Shown here in pieces: positions 1 to 7,895 of a stretch of DNA of 64,000 nt. The DNA comes from AC-32 sp963719275 (GTDB taxonomy: Bacteria > Actinomycetota > Thermoleophilia > Gaiellales > Gaiellaceae). Made by a program: the position numbers and the translations under genes. The stretch's first letter is position 1, and the number at the start of each line of letters is the position of its first letter. Below the pieces are notes generated by a model, which saw only the letters and a program-made list of their open reading frames with translations, made no database searches and had not been told where the DNA came from. The stretch covers positions 1-64,000 of the forward strand of contig CAVRBT010000004.1 of the NCBI GenBank assembly GCA_963719275.1, written 5' to 3'.

Positions 1-1017
1 CTACTCAACGGATACCCAGAGATCGCCATCGAGAAAGACGATGGCCGTTGGTCCCGTTTCGCGTTTGCGCTCGATTAGCTTCGTGGTGCGTTTGATCTGG
101 TTCGTCGCGGGGTCGATGGCGATCACACTTGTCTCGGTTGTTACCCATGCCTTGCCGTCGGCAAATGCAATGCCACGCGTCGTCCCGTCTTCTATATGGA
201 TCTTGGCCTCGACCTGTGACGTCTTTGGATTGATGCGCCATACCTCAGGAACGAAATGACTCACCCACAACGACCCTGCTCCGAAGGCGACGCCGGCTGG
301 GCCGATGTCAGCTTCGAAGTTCTTGGCCTTGTTCGTGGTGACGTCGACGCGCGTGATCTTGCCGCCGTCGATGTTCGCGACCCATAGGTAACGAAGACCG
401 TCCCCCGCCAACGACACGGGATTGGCGAGCAAGGGTGCGCGCGCAGTTACCGCGCCTGTGCGTGGATCGACTCGCCAGAGCGTCTGATTCGCCGAGTTGT
501 CTCCTAATACCGGGATAGTCACCCAGATCGCTCCAGAGTCAGCGATGAGGAAACCGGCGTCGCGAAGAGCAAACAATCGCCTCTTGGCAAGCTTGAGCAC
601 GCGTTTCCGCCTACCGGTGCTCCCATCCAATCGTACGAGTGAGTTGCCGTTTGCAGCGACCCACACGTCGGCGCCGTCGGACGCGACGCCAACTCCCTCG
701 CCCACGTCGACTTTTTCTACGGCGTTTGTCTGCGGATCGATTCGCGCGAGCTTGCCGTCGCCGAACTGCAGGGTCCAGATGCGGCCGCCGGCTGACACGA
801 GCAGCAACGGATCGGGGCCGACGGGGATGACCGTCTTTACGCGTCCGGTTGAGGCATCCATGCGGACGATTGAGGCGTGGCCAACCTTCGCGCGAGCGGT
901 AGCCACTCTCGTCTTCTCCCTATCGCCACAGCCGAGCGTCACGCTGGCAAGCGCCGCGATGGCGAACGCGGATAACAGCATCGGCTGCAGCCATTGCCGC
1001 AAGTCGCTTGTGCTCAT
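1..1017 (-). CDS. Beta-propeller lipoprotein, virginiamycin B lyase/YncE-like
   Basis: Exported protein of about 338 aa. An N-terminal hydrophobic segment (residues 12-29) ends in a lipobox-like TLGC with Cys30, so it is probably a membrane-anchored lipoprotein. The rest consists of repeated blades with motifs such as ARIDPQTNAV, DVWVAANGNSL, IWVTIPV, WRVDPRTGAV, LWVSHF and AWVTTE, typical of YVTN/Vgb-type propellers. I chose the start at 1017 because it leads directly into the signal segment; an upstream ATG at 1047 adds ten residues without changing this. The stop codon is the first codon of the window, so the gene is complete. Virginiamycin B lyase activity is not implied; many propellers of this shape have no known substrate. 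Confidence 0.8.
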   Translation of the reverse strand: MSTSDLRQWLQPMLLSAFAIAALASVTLGCGDREKTRVATARAKVGHASIVRMDASTGRVKTVIPVGPDPLLLVSAGGRIWTLQFGDGKLARIDPQTNAVEKVDVGEGVGVASDGADVWVAANGNSLVRLDGSTGRRKRVLKLAKRRLFALRDAGFLIADSGAIWVTIPVLGDNSANQTLWRVDPRTGAVTARAPLLANPVSLAGDGLRYLWVANIDGGKITRVDVTTNKAKNFEADIGPAGVAFGAGSLWVSHFVPEVWRINPKTSQVEAKIHIEDGTTRGIAFADGKAWVTTETSVIAIDPATNQIKRTTKLIERKRETGPTAIVFLDGDLWVSVE

Positions 1018-1122
1018 CGGCGTCACTGCGCCTCCTTGCGTCCACACGACCCCAAGCCCGTCTTATCGCGGTTGCCCGGCGGCGCGTCGTCGTCCGCGGC
1101 ATCAATGATGCCACTTCGCCGC

Positions 1123-1178
1123 ATCGACCGAAGTCCGCTGCGGCTGGCGCCGCAGCATGACGACTTCGGTCGATTTTC
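1123..1178. other. Nested perfect inverted repeat with T-tract
   Basis: The arms ATCGACCGAAGTC (1123-1135) and GACTTCGGTCGAT (1162-1174) are perfectly complementary over 13 bp. They enclose a second perfect 8-bp stem, GCTGCGGC (1137-1144) with GCCGCAGC (1149-1156), around a TGGC loop. TTTT follows on the plus strand. Both flanking genes run on the minus strand, so the T-tract is on the wrong side for a simple terminator of either. The 281 bases between the two genes hold no convincing ORF. Confidence 0.7.
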
Positions 1179-1298
1179 TCTTCTCCTAGCGGTCAGCGGC
1201 TGTGAGCCGACCGCCGGCGAAGCCGGCATCGGCGGCGCGCTGTGGATGATGAATCACAAACTCGAGGTGGTGTCTGACACCGTTGATCCGAGCGAGAG

Positions 1299-1655
1299 CT
1301 ACTCGGCTACAGAACGCGGGTCTTGACGCTCTGCGAGCGCGCCCGCAACGCCGATCTTCTCGACGACCCAGTACCGCTCGTGGCGCTCGACCAGGATCTC
1401 GGCCTCCGGGACGAGGTGGGCATCGTCGGGCCTGACGAAAAACCGTGTCCCGCCCGCCCGCACGGCCTCGTACTCCTCGTGTGTCAGCTCGATCGTCTCG
1501 AAGCACTCCTCGTTGGCGCACTCGCAGATCCACTCCCCGAGCGGCAAGAACGCATCGAAGGCTTCGTTCATCTCCTTGACACGCTCGTTTGCCTCGCGGT
1601 ACAGGGCCTGGTTCCGTCCGGCACGGTCTGCGCGGCTGTCGGTGGGCTCGCCCAT
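1299..1655 (-). CDS. Conserved hypothetical protein, 118 aa
   Basis: Small acidic soluble protein without signal peptide or membrane segment. The start at 1655 is preceded on the coding strand by a strong GGGAGGG ribosome site. The N-terminal half looks helical (REANERVKEMNEAF). The middle contains a closely spaced cysteine pair (ICECANEECFE, about residues 44-54) that could bind a metal. It continues with IELTHEEYEAVRAGGTRFFV and ends with WVVEKIG. I recognise the general pattern from actinobacterial genomes but know no function. A longer overlapping frame (to 1707) lacks such a ribosome site. Confidence 0.75.
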   Translation of the reverse strand: MGEPTDSRADRAGRNQALYREANERVKEMNEAFDAFLPLGEWICECANEECFETIELTHEEYEAVRAGGTRFFVRPDDAHLVPEAEILVERHERYWVVEKIGVAGALAERQDPRSVAE

Positions 1656-1752
1656 CGGACCCTCCCTCGGTCATCCGATTGAGCCGGGGAAGGAGCCTCC
1701 TCAACACGCTGCCGATCAGGCGAGCTGGCGAGAGGGGTAGGCGCTAATGTCC

Positions 1753-1930
1753 TTACACGGCCAGCACCGGCGGCTCCTCAGCTTCGTCGTCCCGCATCCC
1801 GACTACTCGCAACGTCCTCTTGCCGAGCGGGATCGTGTCGCCGGCGCGCAAGCCGGTACAGCGACCGCGATACTCAACGGCTCGGCCGGCGTACCGTCCG
1901 CGAGCTCGAGCCTGAACAGAAATCCGCCAT
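1753..1930 (-). pseudogene. Frameshifted remnant of a small conserved protein
   Basis: Two minus-strand frames carry complementary halves of what looks like one protein of about 59 aa. The first frame reads FLFRLELADGTPAEP; the second reads AGDTIPLGKRTLRVVGMRDD and then EAEEPPVLAV before TAA at 1753. The frames would join by restoring one base near 1843-1848 (expected W-R-A-G-D-T; present TTGCGCGCC). A second missing base just after the ATG at 1930 would put M-A in frame with FLFRLEL, and GGAGGG lies upstream of that ATG. The 178-nt length is two bases short of a multiple of three, which agrees. The family match is from memory of similar actinobacterial proteins. Confidence 0.5.
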
Positions 1931-2028
1931 CTCCAGCATCCCTCCGTTTCCGCTGGGGCCGAACGGCGCTTACGGAGTCGAGTGACAAGGGCGCTCGCCC
2001 ACCGCAGTCTTGCGTAGCATCCACGCGC

Positions 2029-2433
2029 GTGGAGGCAAGAGTTCGCACGGGGGGATGTCTCTGCGGGGCGGTCCGCTACAGCGTTCGCGGTGACCCTGTG
2101 CACGTCCGGCGTTGCCACTGCGCGAATTGCAGAAAGGAGTCTGGCAGTGCGTTCAGTGTGTATGCGCTGTGGCTCGTCGAGGCGTTTGAGATGAGCGGCC
2201 AGATCTCAAGCTATGACGGTCGCGGCTTCTGCCCCCGCTGTGGGTCTCGGCTGCTGGACACGAGCAACCCTGGCGACACGCTCATCGAGATTCGGCTCGG
2301 AAGTCTGGATGAGGCGCCGTTCGAGCTGAAGCCCGAGGATGAGGTCTGGGTGAAGCGGCGCGAGAGCTGGATACCGCCGGTCGAGAGCGCAGCGCAGCAC
2401 GACGAGCGCGCAGCGCAGCACGACGAGAACTAG
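2029..2433 (+). CDS. GFA-family (glutathione-dependent formaldehyde-activating-like) protein
   Basis: Protein of about 134 aa with the zinc-binding GFA/CENP-V pattern: CLCG (Cys10, Cys12), CHCANCRK (Cys29, Cys31, Cys34) and FCPRCG (Cys68, Cys71). GFA proteins bind two zincs and are related to S-hydroxymethylglutathione synthase, but most members have no proven substrate. The frame is open from 1747, but the region before 2029 looks non-coding in this frame and overlaps an antisense gene remnant. I therefore place the start at GTG 2029, immediately before the domain. The C-terminal tail AAQHDE is repeated because of a 21-nt tandem duplication. Confidence 0.8.
   Translation: MEARVRTGGCLCGAVRYSVRGDPVHVRRCHCANCRKESGSAFSVYALWLVEAFEMSGQISSYDGRGFCPRCGSRLLDTSNPGDTLIEIRLGSLDEAPFELKPEDEVWVKRRESWIPPVESAAQHDERAAQHDEN
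2387..2427 (+). repeat. 21-nt tandem duplication in the GFA gene tail
   Basis: GCGCAGCGCAGCACGACGAG occurs at 2387-2406 and again at 2408-2427. It duplicates seven codons and gives the C-terminal AAQHDE repeat, outside the zinc domain. Confidence 0.9.
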
Positions 2434-2502
2434 CAGCCGACTTGCTCGGCGCCGCAGTGCCGTGGCGGTATCAATCTCAGGAGACGCGTCCCCGAACACT
2501 CA

Positions 2503-3937
2503 TATGGAGTGCGGCCTGTCAACCGCGCAGGGTTTAGTCGCCCCCGCTGTTTGCGGGGTTTGGGTCGGCGGGGGGGCGCATCGGCTGTCGTCGACGTCTG
2601 TGTCGCGACTCATCTGCGCGGGTTGGTGCCGCATGACCGGGTGTGCGAGATGAGGAGCGGTGCCGTTCTCTGGCGTCGAGCGTGGCCGGTGGCGGCTGCT
2701 CACAGTGTTCTCTCGGGTCGCTCCTCGCGTCGTTGCGCCGCTGCGCTCTCCTCGCCGAGCCGTTGCTGGTGCGGCTACTCCATCGTCGCGAGCGCCCAGC
2801 AGTCTCCGGCGAGCTCGCGCGCGACCGCGACCACGACGATCGAGCCGGGCTTGCCTCGGGCCTCGAGCGCCTGCCAGCGTCCGTGCAGCCGACGGGCGCT
2901 GCGGTCGGCTTGGGCTTGCAGGGCGACTGGATTGCCGCTGCGTCTGCGTGCGAGCACGGCGCTCATACGCGGCGGGCGGCGTTGGTGCCAGGCGGCCTCG
3001 ACCAGGAGCCGGCGCGCGTGGCTGTCGCCGGTCTTGCTGATCCCGCCTTGGCGGCGCCTCTCCCCGCTTGAGTTCTCGCTTGGGGTGAGGCCGAGGAACC
3101 GACCGAGCGACTCGGGGCGGAACCTGCTCCAGTCGCCGAGCTCGACGGTCAACGCGAACGCCGTCAGCGTGGAGACGCCGCGCAGACAGACGAGCCGCTC
3201 GACGACCTCGACGTAGGGCGGCGTCGCGGCGAGCTCGGCGATCGCCGCGTCGAGTGCGTCCCTGCGGGTCTTCGCGCCGAGCATCCGGCCGTAGCACTCG
3301 TCGAACACGATCGCCAGCGGCCCGCCTGGGAAGCGTTGCCGGCGAAGCCAGGCGTCGTGTGTCCGCGTCCAGGCGGTCGCGTCGTACACCGCCCCATGAC
3401 GGAGCAGCAGCTTCGAGAGCCGGTGCCGAGCCCGCATCAGATCACCGCGCGCATCCTCGCGGGCACGGACGAGATCGCGTGCGGCCTCTTCCTGCGGCTC
3501 GGGCACCCGGATCGGGGTGATCTCACCGAGGCGCAGCAGCCTCGCCAGCCGCTCGGCGTCGCGCCGGTCGGTCTTGACCCGATCGGCCGCCGGTCGGATC
3601 CGCGAGGGCGCCGCGACCACGCAGCTGATCCCCGCCTCGGCACACCCACGCGCGAGCCCGTACCCGGTCGGTCCCGCCTCGTAGACGACCCGGACCGGCG
3701 CCGGCAGCGTCTGCAGCCAGGCGACCGTCTCGGCAGACCCCGGCGGCAGCCGCAGCGAGCGCACCTCACCGCTCCTCCGATCGATCACGCCCGCGACCAC
3801 TGAGCGAGCGTGCACATCAAGTCCGACCCAGCTACCTTCGTTCATCACCGGCGCCTCCCGTAATTGCGGCTCTACCGCCGGGCCAACCCCGACGGCAACC
3901 CGCGCCAACTTACGAGCGAGGCGCCGGGCACTCCATA
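2503..3937 (-). mobile_element. IS110-family insertion sequence, IS1111-like layout
   Basis: One transposase gene is bracketed by a 10-bp inverted repeat: TATGGAGTGC at 2503-2512 and GCACTCCATA at 3928-3937. The resulting element of about 1.43 kb is a normal IS110-family size. Only about 80 nt lie upstream of the transposase, but about 270 nt lie downstream. Subterminal inverted repeats and a long downstream non-coding end are features of the IS1111 subgroup, where the bridge RNA is expected. A G-rich hairpin (CCCCGC, loop, GCGGGG) lies near 2542-2558. Exact ends are inferred; IS110 elements leave little or no target duplication. Confidence 0.65.
2775..3845 (-). CDS. IS110-family transposase
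   Basis: RuvC-like DEDD recombinase of about 356 aa. Candidate catalytic residues are Asp10 (GLDVH), Glu56 (VVYEAG), and Asp93 and Asp96 (KTDRRDA). The C-terminal transposase_20 domain contains LRGVSTLTAFAL, RFLGLTPSE and GISKTGDSHARR. Loop-forming domain between them is helical and arginine-rich. The frame is open to 3983, but I place the start at ATG 3845, just before the DEDD domain; the upstream part overlaps the element's terminal repeat. The gene appears intact, so the element may be active. Confidence 0.9.
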   Translation of the reverse strand: MNEGSWVGLDVHARSVVAGVIDRRSGEVRSLRLPPGSAETVAWLQTLPAPVRVVYEAGPTGYGLARGCAEAGISCVVAAPSRIRPAADRVKTDRRDAERLARLLRLGEITPIRVPEPQEEAARDLVRAREDARGDLMRARHRLSKLLLRHGAVYDATAWTRTHDAWLRRQRFPGGPLAIVFDECYGRMLGAKTRRDALDAAIAELAATPPYVEVVERLVCLRGVSTLTAFALTVELGDWSRFRPESLGRFLGLTPSENSSGERRRQGGISKTGDSHARRLLVEAAWHQRRPPRMSAVLARRRSGNPVALQAQADRSARRLHGRWQALEARGKPGSIVVVAVARELAGDCWALATME

Positions 3938-3997
3938 CGGTCTGGCCCAGGCGATGCTCCCTCTTCAGATGTTCGACCGACATGCGAGTGTGAACTG

Positions 3998-4303
3998 ATG
4001 AGACTCGCCGACCTCAGCCGCCTAGCCGCTGAGTTGGACGGTGTCGTCGAGCGTCGTCTTGACGGTTTGCTCGAGTGGCGGTACCGCGGGCGCTTGGTCG
4101 CGCGGCAGCTCGACGACAGCCATGTCGTCATCCGGGCATCGTTCGAGTTCCGAGACTTTCTCCTCTACTCATTCCCGGAGACGTTCTCGGTGCCAGGGCA
4201 CTTCGCCAAGCACATGATGATCGTCGCCGATCTCGAGAACGGGAATCCAGATGCCGTAGAAGACGCCGTCATTGGGGCCTGGGAGCTGCAGTCCGGCAAG
4301 TAA
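3998..4303 (+). CDS. MmcQ/YjbR-like protein
   Basis: Protein of 101 aa. The layout (an early WRYRGRLVARQLDDSHVVIR strand pair, then FPETFSVPGHF and a C-terminal acidic helix AVEDAVIGAWEL) resembles MmcQ/YjbR domain proteins, which adopt a CyaY-like fold and are sometimes called DNA-binding. It lacks signal peptide and membrane segments. It starts 60 bp beyond the inferred end of the IS110 element, so its natural promoter may have been displaced. Similarity is moderate and the assignment is tentative. Confidence 0.6.
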   Translation: MRLADLSRLAAELDGVVERRLDGLLEWRYRGRLVARQLDDSHVVIRASFEFRDFLLYSFPETFSVPGHFAKHMMIVADLENGNPDAVEDAVIGAWELQSGK

Positions 4304-4419
4304 CGCCGACGTGTTGGGCGGCCACTTGGGTCGACGGTCCGCTCGTCGGCGCGATCGGCTTCGGGCTTCATCTCCGCGCGTTTCCCCCACCTGGAAGTTG
4401 TTCGCGCCACAATCCGCTC

Positions 4420-4704
4420 GTGACGCTCCGAGACGTGATTGCTCGGCTCGACGCGTTCGCCGACTCCGGGACGATCTATGCCGATTCGGCGAGCCCGAGA
4501 GCTCGCGCGGTAGTCGCGATGGAACCCGGCGATGGCTCGGTGCCGTCGCCTGCTAGGGGTCTAACGTACGTGCTGGAGGTTGCCGCGGCACGAGAGGCGA
4601 TCGAATTCTGGCGAGCACGGCGCCCCGGCACATCGACGTTGGACGACAAGGTCGCGGCCGTCACCTACTACGCCGAGAAGGACGCTTGGCTGCCGATCGA
4701 TTAG
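4420..4704 (+). CDS. Conserved hypothetical protein, 94 aa (DUF7716-like)
   Basis: Short soluble protein starting at GTG 4420 with DVIARLDAFADSGTIYAD. The middle is GLTYVLEVAAAREAIEFW, followed by STLDDKVAAVTYYAEKDAWL at the C-terminus. This order (initial helix, GLxYxLEV strand, C-terminal AVxYYAExDAWLP) matches my recollection of DUF7716, whose function is unknown. The frame is open upstream to 4075, but the upstream part overlaps the end of the preceding gene and lacks the family pattern. It ends 20 bp before the next gene. Confidence 0.6.
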   Translation: MTLRDVIARLDAFADSGTIYADSASPRARAVVAMEPGDGSVPSPARGLTYVLEVAAAREAIEFWRARRPGTSTLDDKVAAVTYYAEKDAWLPID

Positions 4705-4724
4705 GGGCGCACGGTCAAGCGAGC

Positions 4725-5303
4725 GTGATCGCTGTCGTCCTTCGTGGGGCCCTCGTCGACGACCCGCTCACACAGGCGTCCGGGTTCATCGAGGCGTACG
4801 GCGCTCCGAGGGTCGATGTGAAGCCCGACTCGTTCGGCGAGCGTGAGCTGCGCGAGGCGAACCGCGGCGGCGCGCGCATCTCGGGGGCCGAGATCGCGGC
4901 GATTCTCGAGCGCCGGACTGATATCGAGCTCGCCCTCCGCCAGATCGCTCCAGCGGCCTCGCTGATGCGGCGCTCGGTGCCGTGGGCCGAGCTGACCCGG
5001 CTGTTTGACGCCTTCGGCGGCATCCGCGGCGTCGGTTTCTCGAAGATGACGAAGGCGCTGCACCCGAAGCGGCCCGCGCTCATTCCGATGCTCGACAGCG
5101 TCGTGCAGCGGTACCTGGGCGCGCCGTCGGCGGAGTCCTTCGGCGAGCGCGCTACGGAGCTCGTTCGGCGCTACCAGGAGGACCTCGATCGCAACCGGCT
5201 CGCCTTGCGCGAGCTCAGGCGCGAGCTCGCCCGCCGCGGCTACCGCCTGACGGAGGTGAGGATCCTCGACCTGCTGATCTGGTCGGCCTTCGCCGCGGGC
5301 TGA
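4725..5303 (+). CDS. Conserved hypothetical protein, DUF6308-like
   Basis: Protein of about 192 aa beginning at GTG 4725. The central part, GIRGVGFSKMTKALHPKRPA followed by LIPMLDSVVQRYLG, resembles a helix-hairpin-helix-like core. In that family the KxxHxKRPxLIPxxDSVV signature is followed by helical segments (LDRNRLALRELRRELARRGY). This fits DUF6308, a family I know only as uncharacterised actinobacterial proteins. It may be co-transcribed with the preceding small gene (20-bp gap). Confidence 0.65.
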   Translation: MIAVVLRGALVDDPLTQASGFIEAYGAPRVDVKPDSFGERELREANRGGARISGAEIAAILERRTDIELALRQIAPAASLMRRSVPWAELTRLFDAFGGIRGVGFSKMTKALHPKRPALIPMLDSVVQRYLGAPSAESFGERATELVRRYQEDLDRNRLALRELRRELARRGYRLTEVRILDLLIWSAFAAG

Positions 5304-5308
5304 GACCG

Positions 5309-5914
5309 TTACGCGTCGGTACAGGCGACGTTGACGTAGCCCGAGCGGAAGGGCTGCTGCTCGCCCGATTCCGGGTCGAACGTGTGGCGCCAGACGCAGC
5401 CCGTGTCGTTCGTCAGCAGGTGGATCGAGATCGAGCTCTCCGGCGAGGTGGTGCGGACGCGATGGATGTCGTCGCGCGGCGGGATCAGCGCGTAGAAGTC
5501 GCCGGGCCGGAGGGCGCGCGACTCGACGAGCTCCAGCCCGCCGTCCCGCTCGGCATAGATGTCCTCGTCCTGCGTGCCCTGGTAGAGGCCGACCAGGCCC
5601 CAGGCGAGGTGGTCGTGAACCGGTGTCTCCGAGCCCGACGGGACGACGAGCGAGAACAACGAAAGTGACCGGTCGGCTGCGCGGAAGAGCAGCCACTGGC
5701 CGATTCCGCCTCCCATGCCGCTCTCGGGCGCGCTCTCTCGGAAGTGCACGGGCAGCCAGGCCCGGTCGGCGAGCAGCTCGGCGAACCGCGGGCGGATCCT
5801 GTCGCACGCATCCTCCGGTGACGCAGCCGCGGCGATCGACTCACGGACCGCCGCCACGAACCCACGCACGACCGGCGTGTCGAGCAGGTACTCGTCGCCG
5901 TCCCGAGGCTGCAT
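5309..5914 (-). CDS. Cysteine dioxygenase-like cupin protein
   Basis: Protein of 201 aa in the cysteine dioxygenase/3-mercaptopropionate dioxygenase cupin superfamily. The iron ligands are visible as His100 and His102 in TPVHDHLAWGLVG and His150 in DDIHRV. The first motif is followed by LYQGTQDEDIY and a terminal WRHTFDPE. Such enzymes oxidise thiols to sulfinates with O2; the substrate here cannot be read. The start codon lies two bases after the stop of the upstream gene (TGA-CC-ATG), indicating translational coupling. Confidence 0.75.
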   Translation of the reverse strand: MQPRDGDEYLLDTPVVRGFVAAVRESIAAAASPEDACDRIRPRFAELLADRAWLPVHFRESAPESGMGGGIGQWLLFRAADRSLSLFSLVVPSGSETPVHDHLAWGLVGLYQGTQDEDIYAERDGGLELVESRALRPGDFYALIPPRDDIHRVRTTSPESSISIHLLTNDTGCVWRHTFDPESGEQQPFRSGYVNVACTDA

Positions 5915-5916
5915 GG

Positions 5917-6345
5917 TCAGTCGGCGGGCTCGTCGCCTTTGGGGTCGATGTCGTCCGCGACCAGGTCCTTGAGCGGCTTGATCTTCTCGAAGAACTCCTC
6001 CGGCTGGACCTCCCGCTCCACGGCGTCGCCTCCCAGGATGTAGGGCGCCGCGTCGATTGCGGTCCGCCACGCGACTTCGTTCGTCCGCTCCTCTGTTTCC
6101 CGGTCGACGTTCTCCTCGGGGAGCAGCTCGACGGCGTCGAGGTAGACGTTCGTGAAGTTGCCTCGCTGCGTCTCGTGGAACTTGATGCGCGCGCGGCGCC
6201 CTTCTGCCGCTACCGCCTGGCGCGCAATCGGCTCCTTGAACGTCGTGAACTCGCGACCGCTGTCGTCCACGAGCACGAAGCGCGTGTTGCCGGACCGCGT
6301 CTTGTGAGCCTCCACGCGCTCGACGTTCACGGTTTCCTCCGGCAT
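5917..6345 (-). CDS. Conserved hypothetical protein, possible OB-like fold
   Basis: Soluble protein of 142 aa starting at ATG 6345 (PEETVNVERVEAHKTRSGNT). The first 75 residues alternate like a small beta-barrel: RFVLVDDSGREFTTF, RRARIKFHETQRGNF, then VYLDAVELLPEE. This vaguely recalls single-strand-binding or OB-fold proteins, but I see no diagnostic motif. An acidic helical C-terminus (EFFEKIKPLKDLVADDI) follows. It is the first gene of a coupled pair with the cupin gene. The frame upstream of 6345 belongs to a decayed SRPBCC gene. Confidence 0.65.
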   Translation of the reverse strand: MPEETVNVERVEAHKTRSGNTRFVLVDDSGREFTTFKEPIARQAVAAEGRRARIKFHETQRGNFTNVYLDAVELLPEENVDRETEERTNEVAWRTAIDAAPYILGGDAVEREVQPEEFFEKIKPLKDLVADDIDPKGDEPAD

Positions 6346-6360
6346 CTCGCGTTTCGGAAT

Positions 6361-6679
6361 TCCCGCTCGCGTCAGGGATGAACCTTTGACGCGCCCCGGC
6401 TGTCTCGCCGAGGCTGCCTTGGCCAACCGCCGACACGAGTCGCGCAGCTTCCAGCAACTCGTAGCTGTGCCGCCGGCCGGGCTCCCACTCGGTGATCCGC
6501 TCGCGCACCCGGTATGGCCACTTGACGAGCGTGCGTTCGACTCCGACACCCTGCGGGCCGCCCCGTCCACCTCGACGCTCGACCACGCGCCCCAGTCGGC
6601 CCGCTCTGGGAATCCTCCAGCAGCGACCACACCTCATGCGTGGGGCCGGCGTCGTCGCCTCGGCTTCGAACGTCTTCAC
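6361..6679 (-). pseudogene. Decayed SRPBCC/polyketide-cyclase-like gene
   Basis: All three minus-strand frames contribute pieces in order. They are VKTFEAEATTPAP from GTG 6679; then HEVWSLLEDS; then DWGAWSSVEVDG; then GVGVERTLVKWPYRVRERIT and EWEPGRRHSYELLEA; and finally a piece resembling the family's C-terminal helix (RRLAKAA). At least three frame changes and an internal deletion of the domain's second half are needed. An intact SRPBCC protein would be about 140 aa. No single frame is translatable as this domain. Confidence 0.65.
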
Positions 6680-6747
6680 GGGCAGCAACCATGACTAGGA
6701 ATTGCCATGCGGCCGCAGAATCCGACGCGGTGGACACGATCGACACG

Positions 6748-7314
6748 ATGTTCGGCGACCGCGAGGTCGCCGAGGAAGCGTCCCGCAGCTGGTGGATCTT
6801 CCTGCTGACGGGGATTGCGTGGCTCGTCTTCGCGCTGCTCGTCTTCCAGTGGGACTACACGACGGTGTACGCCATCTCGTACCTGTTCGGCGTCGTCGCG
6901 CTCTTCGCGGGAGCGAACGAGTTCCTCGCGATCGCGGTCTCGACGACGGGCTGGAAGATCGCGCACGCGATCCTCGGCGTCCTCTTCTGTGTTGGCGGGA
7001 TCTGGGCGCTCGTCCACCCGCATACGGCGTTCGAGACGCTCGCGGCGCTGATCGGCTTCTTCTACCTCTTCAAGGGGATCTTCGACGTGACCGTGGCCGC
7101 GCTGACGAAGAGCCGGTTCGACCTCTGGTGGCTCCAGCTCACGGCCGGTATCGTCGAGATCGCGATCGCCTTCTGGGTCGCCGGCTCCTTCCGCGAGAAG
7201 GCGATCCTGCTGGTCGTGTCCGTCGGGGTCATCGCGCTCATGCGAGGGATCACCGAGCTCTTCCTCGCCTTCAAGCTCAAGGGCGGGCCCCCCGGGCGCC
7301 TCGCCGTCGCCTGA
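6748..7314 (+). CDS. HdeD/DUF308-like integral membrane protein
   Basis: Membrane protein of about 188 aa with six hydrophobic segments (for example WWIFLLTGIAWLVFALLVF, ISYLFGVVALFAGANEFLAI, ILLVVSVGVIALM). Pairs of helices separated by short polar loops, with GIAWLVFALLVFQWD near the start, match the HdeD/DUF308 family. HdeD in Escherichia coli is linked to acid resistance at high cell density, but most members are uncharacterised. The start is uncertain: ATG 6691 is also in frame. I prefer ATG 6748, which gives a short cytoplasmic leader. Neither has a strong ribosome site. Confidence 0.8.
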   Translation: MFGDREVAEEASRSWWIFLLTGIAWLVFALLVFQWDYTTVYAISYLFGVVALFAGANEFLAIAVSTTGWKIAHAILGVLFCVGGIWALVHPHTAFETLAALIGFFYLFKGIFDVTVAALTKSRFDLWWLQLTAGIVEIAIAFWVAGSFREKAILLVVSVGVIALMRGITELFLAFKLKGGPPGRLAVA

Positions 7315-7417
7315 GGCTGCTCCCCCATCCATTCCGGGATACGATCCTGATCGGCTGATTCGCGACGGGCTTCCGCGCGCTTTGGTCTCGGAACTGCCGC
7401 CTAAAGGAGGGGACTGA

Positions 7418-7867
7418 ATGAGCAGCACCGACGTCGAGCTGGGCCCGATCGACTACCTGATCGTCGAATGGCCCCCGGACAAGGAGCCGACCGGCGAAGG
7501 GCTTCGCCATCTGGTCGACCTGACCGAGCGCGGCCTGATCCGCGTGATCGACCTCGCCTTCGTGAGGAAGCAGGAGGACGGGACGACGAGAGGTATCGCG
7601 ATCACCGACCTCGACGCGGACGGAAGCCTCGACCTCGTCGAGTTCGAGGGGGCGTCGTCGGGAGTCCTCGGGGATGAGGATTACGAGGAGGCAGGTCAGG
7701 CGCTCGAGCCGGGCGCGTCGGCCGCGATTCTCGTCTACGAGAACCGCTGGGCGGCGCCGTTCGCCACGGCGGTGAGGAAGAGCGGTGCACAGGTCGTTGC
7801 AAGCGGGCGGATCCCGATCAACGCGCTGCTCGAGACGCTCGACGAGCTCGAGGCCGCAGAGGCCTAG
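7418..7867 (+). CDS. DUF6325-like conserved protein
   Basis: Protein of 149 aa with the excellent ribosome site AAAGGAGGGG just before ATG 7418. It contains GPIDYLIVEWP near the N-terminus, a ferredoxin-like alternation (LTERGLIRVIDLAFVRKQED), and SAAILVYENRWAAPF near residue 110. This is the DUF6325/DUF1269-like membrane-associated or stress-protein pattern; no catalytic motif is visible. Neighbours suggest a small stress or membrane-stability cluster with the HdeD-like protein upstream and the SHOCT protein downstream (28-bp gap). Confidence 0.75.
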   Translation: MSSTDVELGPIDYLIVEWPPDKEPTGEGLRHLVDLTERGLIRVIDLAFVRKQEDGTTRGIAITDLDADGSLDLVEFEGASSGVLGDEDYEEAGQALEPGASAAILVYENRWAAPFATAVRKSGAQVVASGRIPINALLETLDELEAAEA

Positions 7868-7895
7868 CAACCGAATCGAGAAAGGAGCAAGCCAG

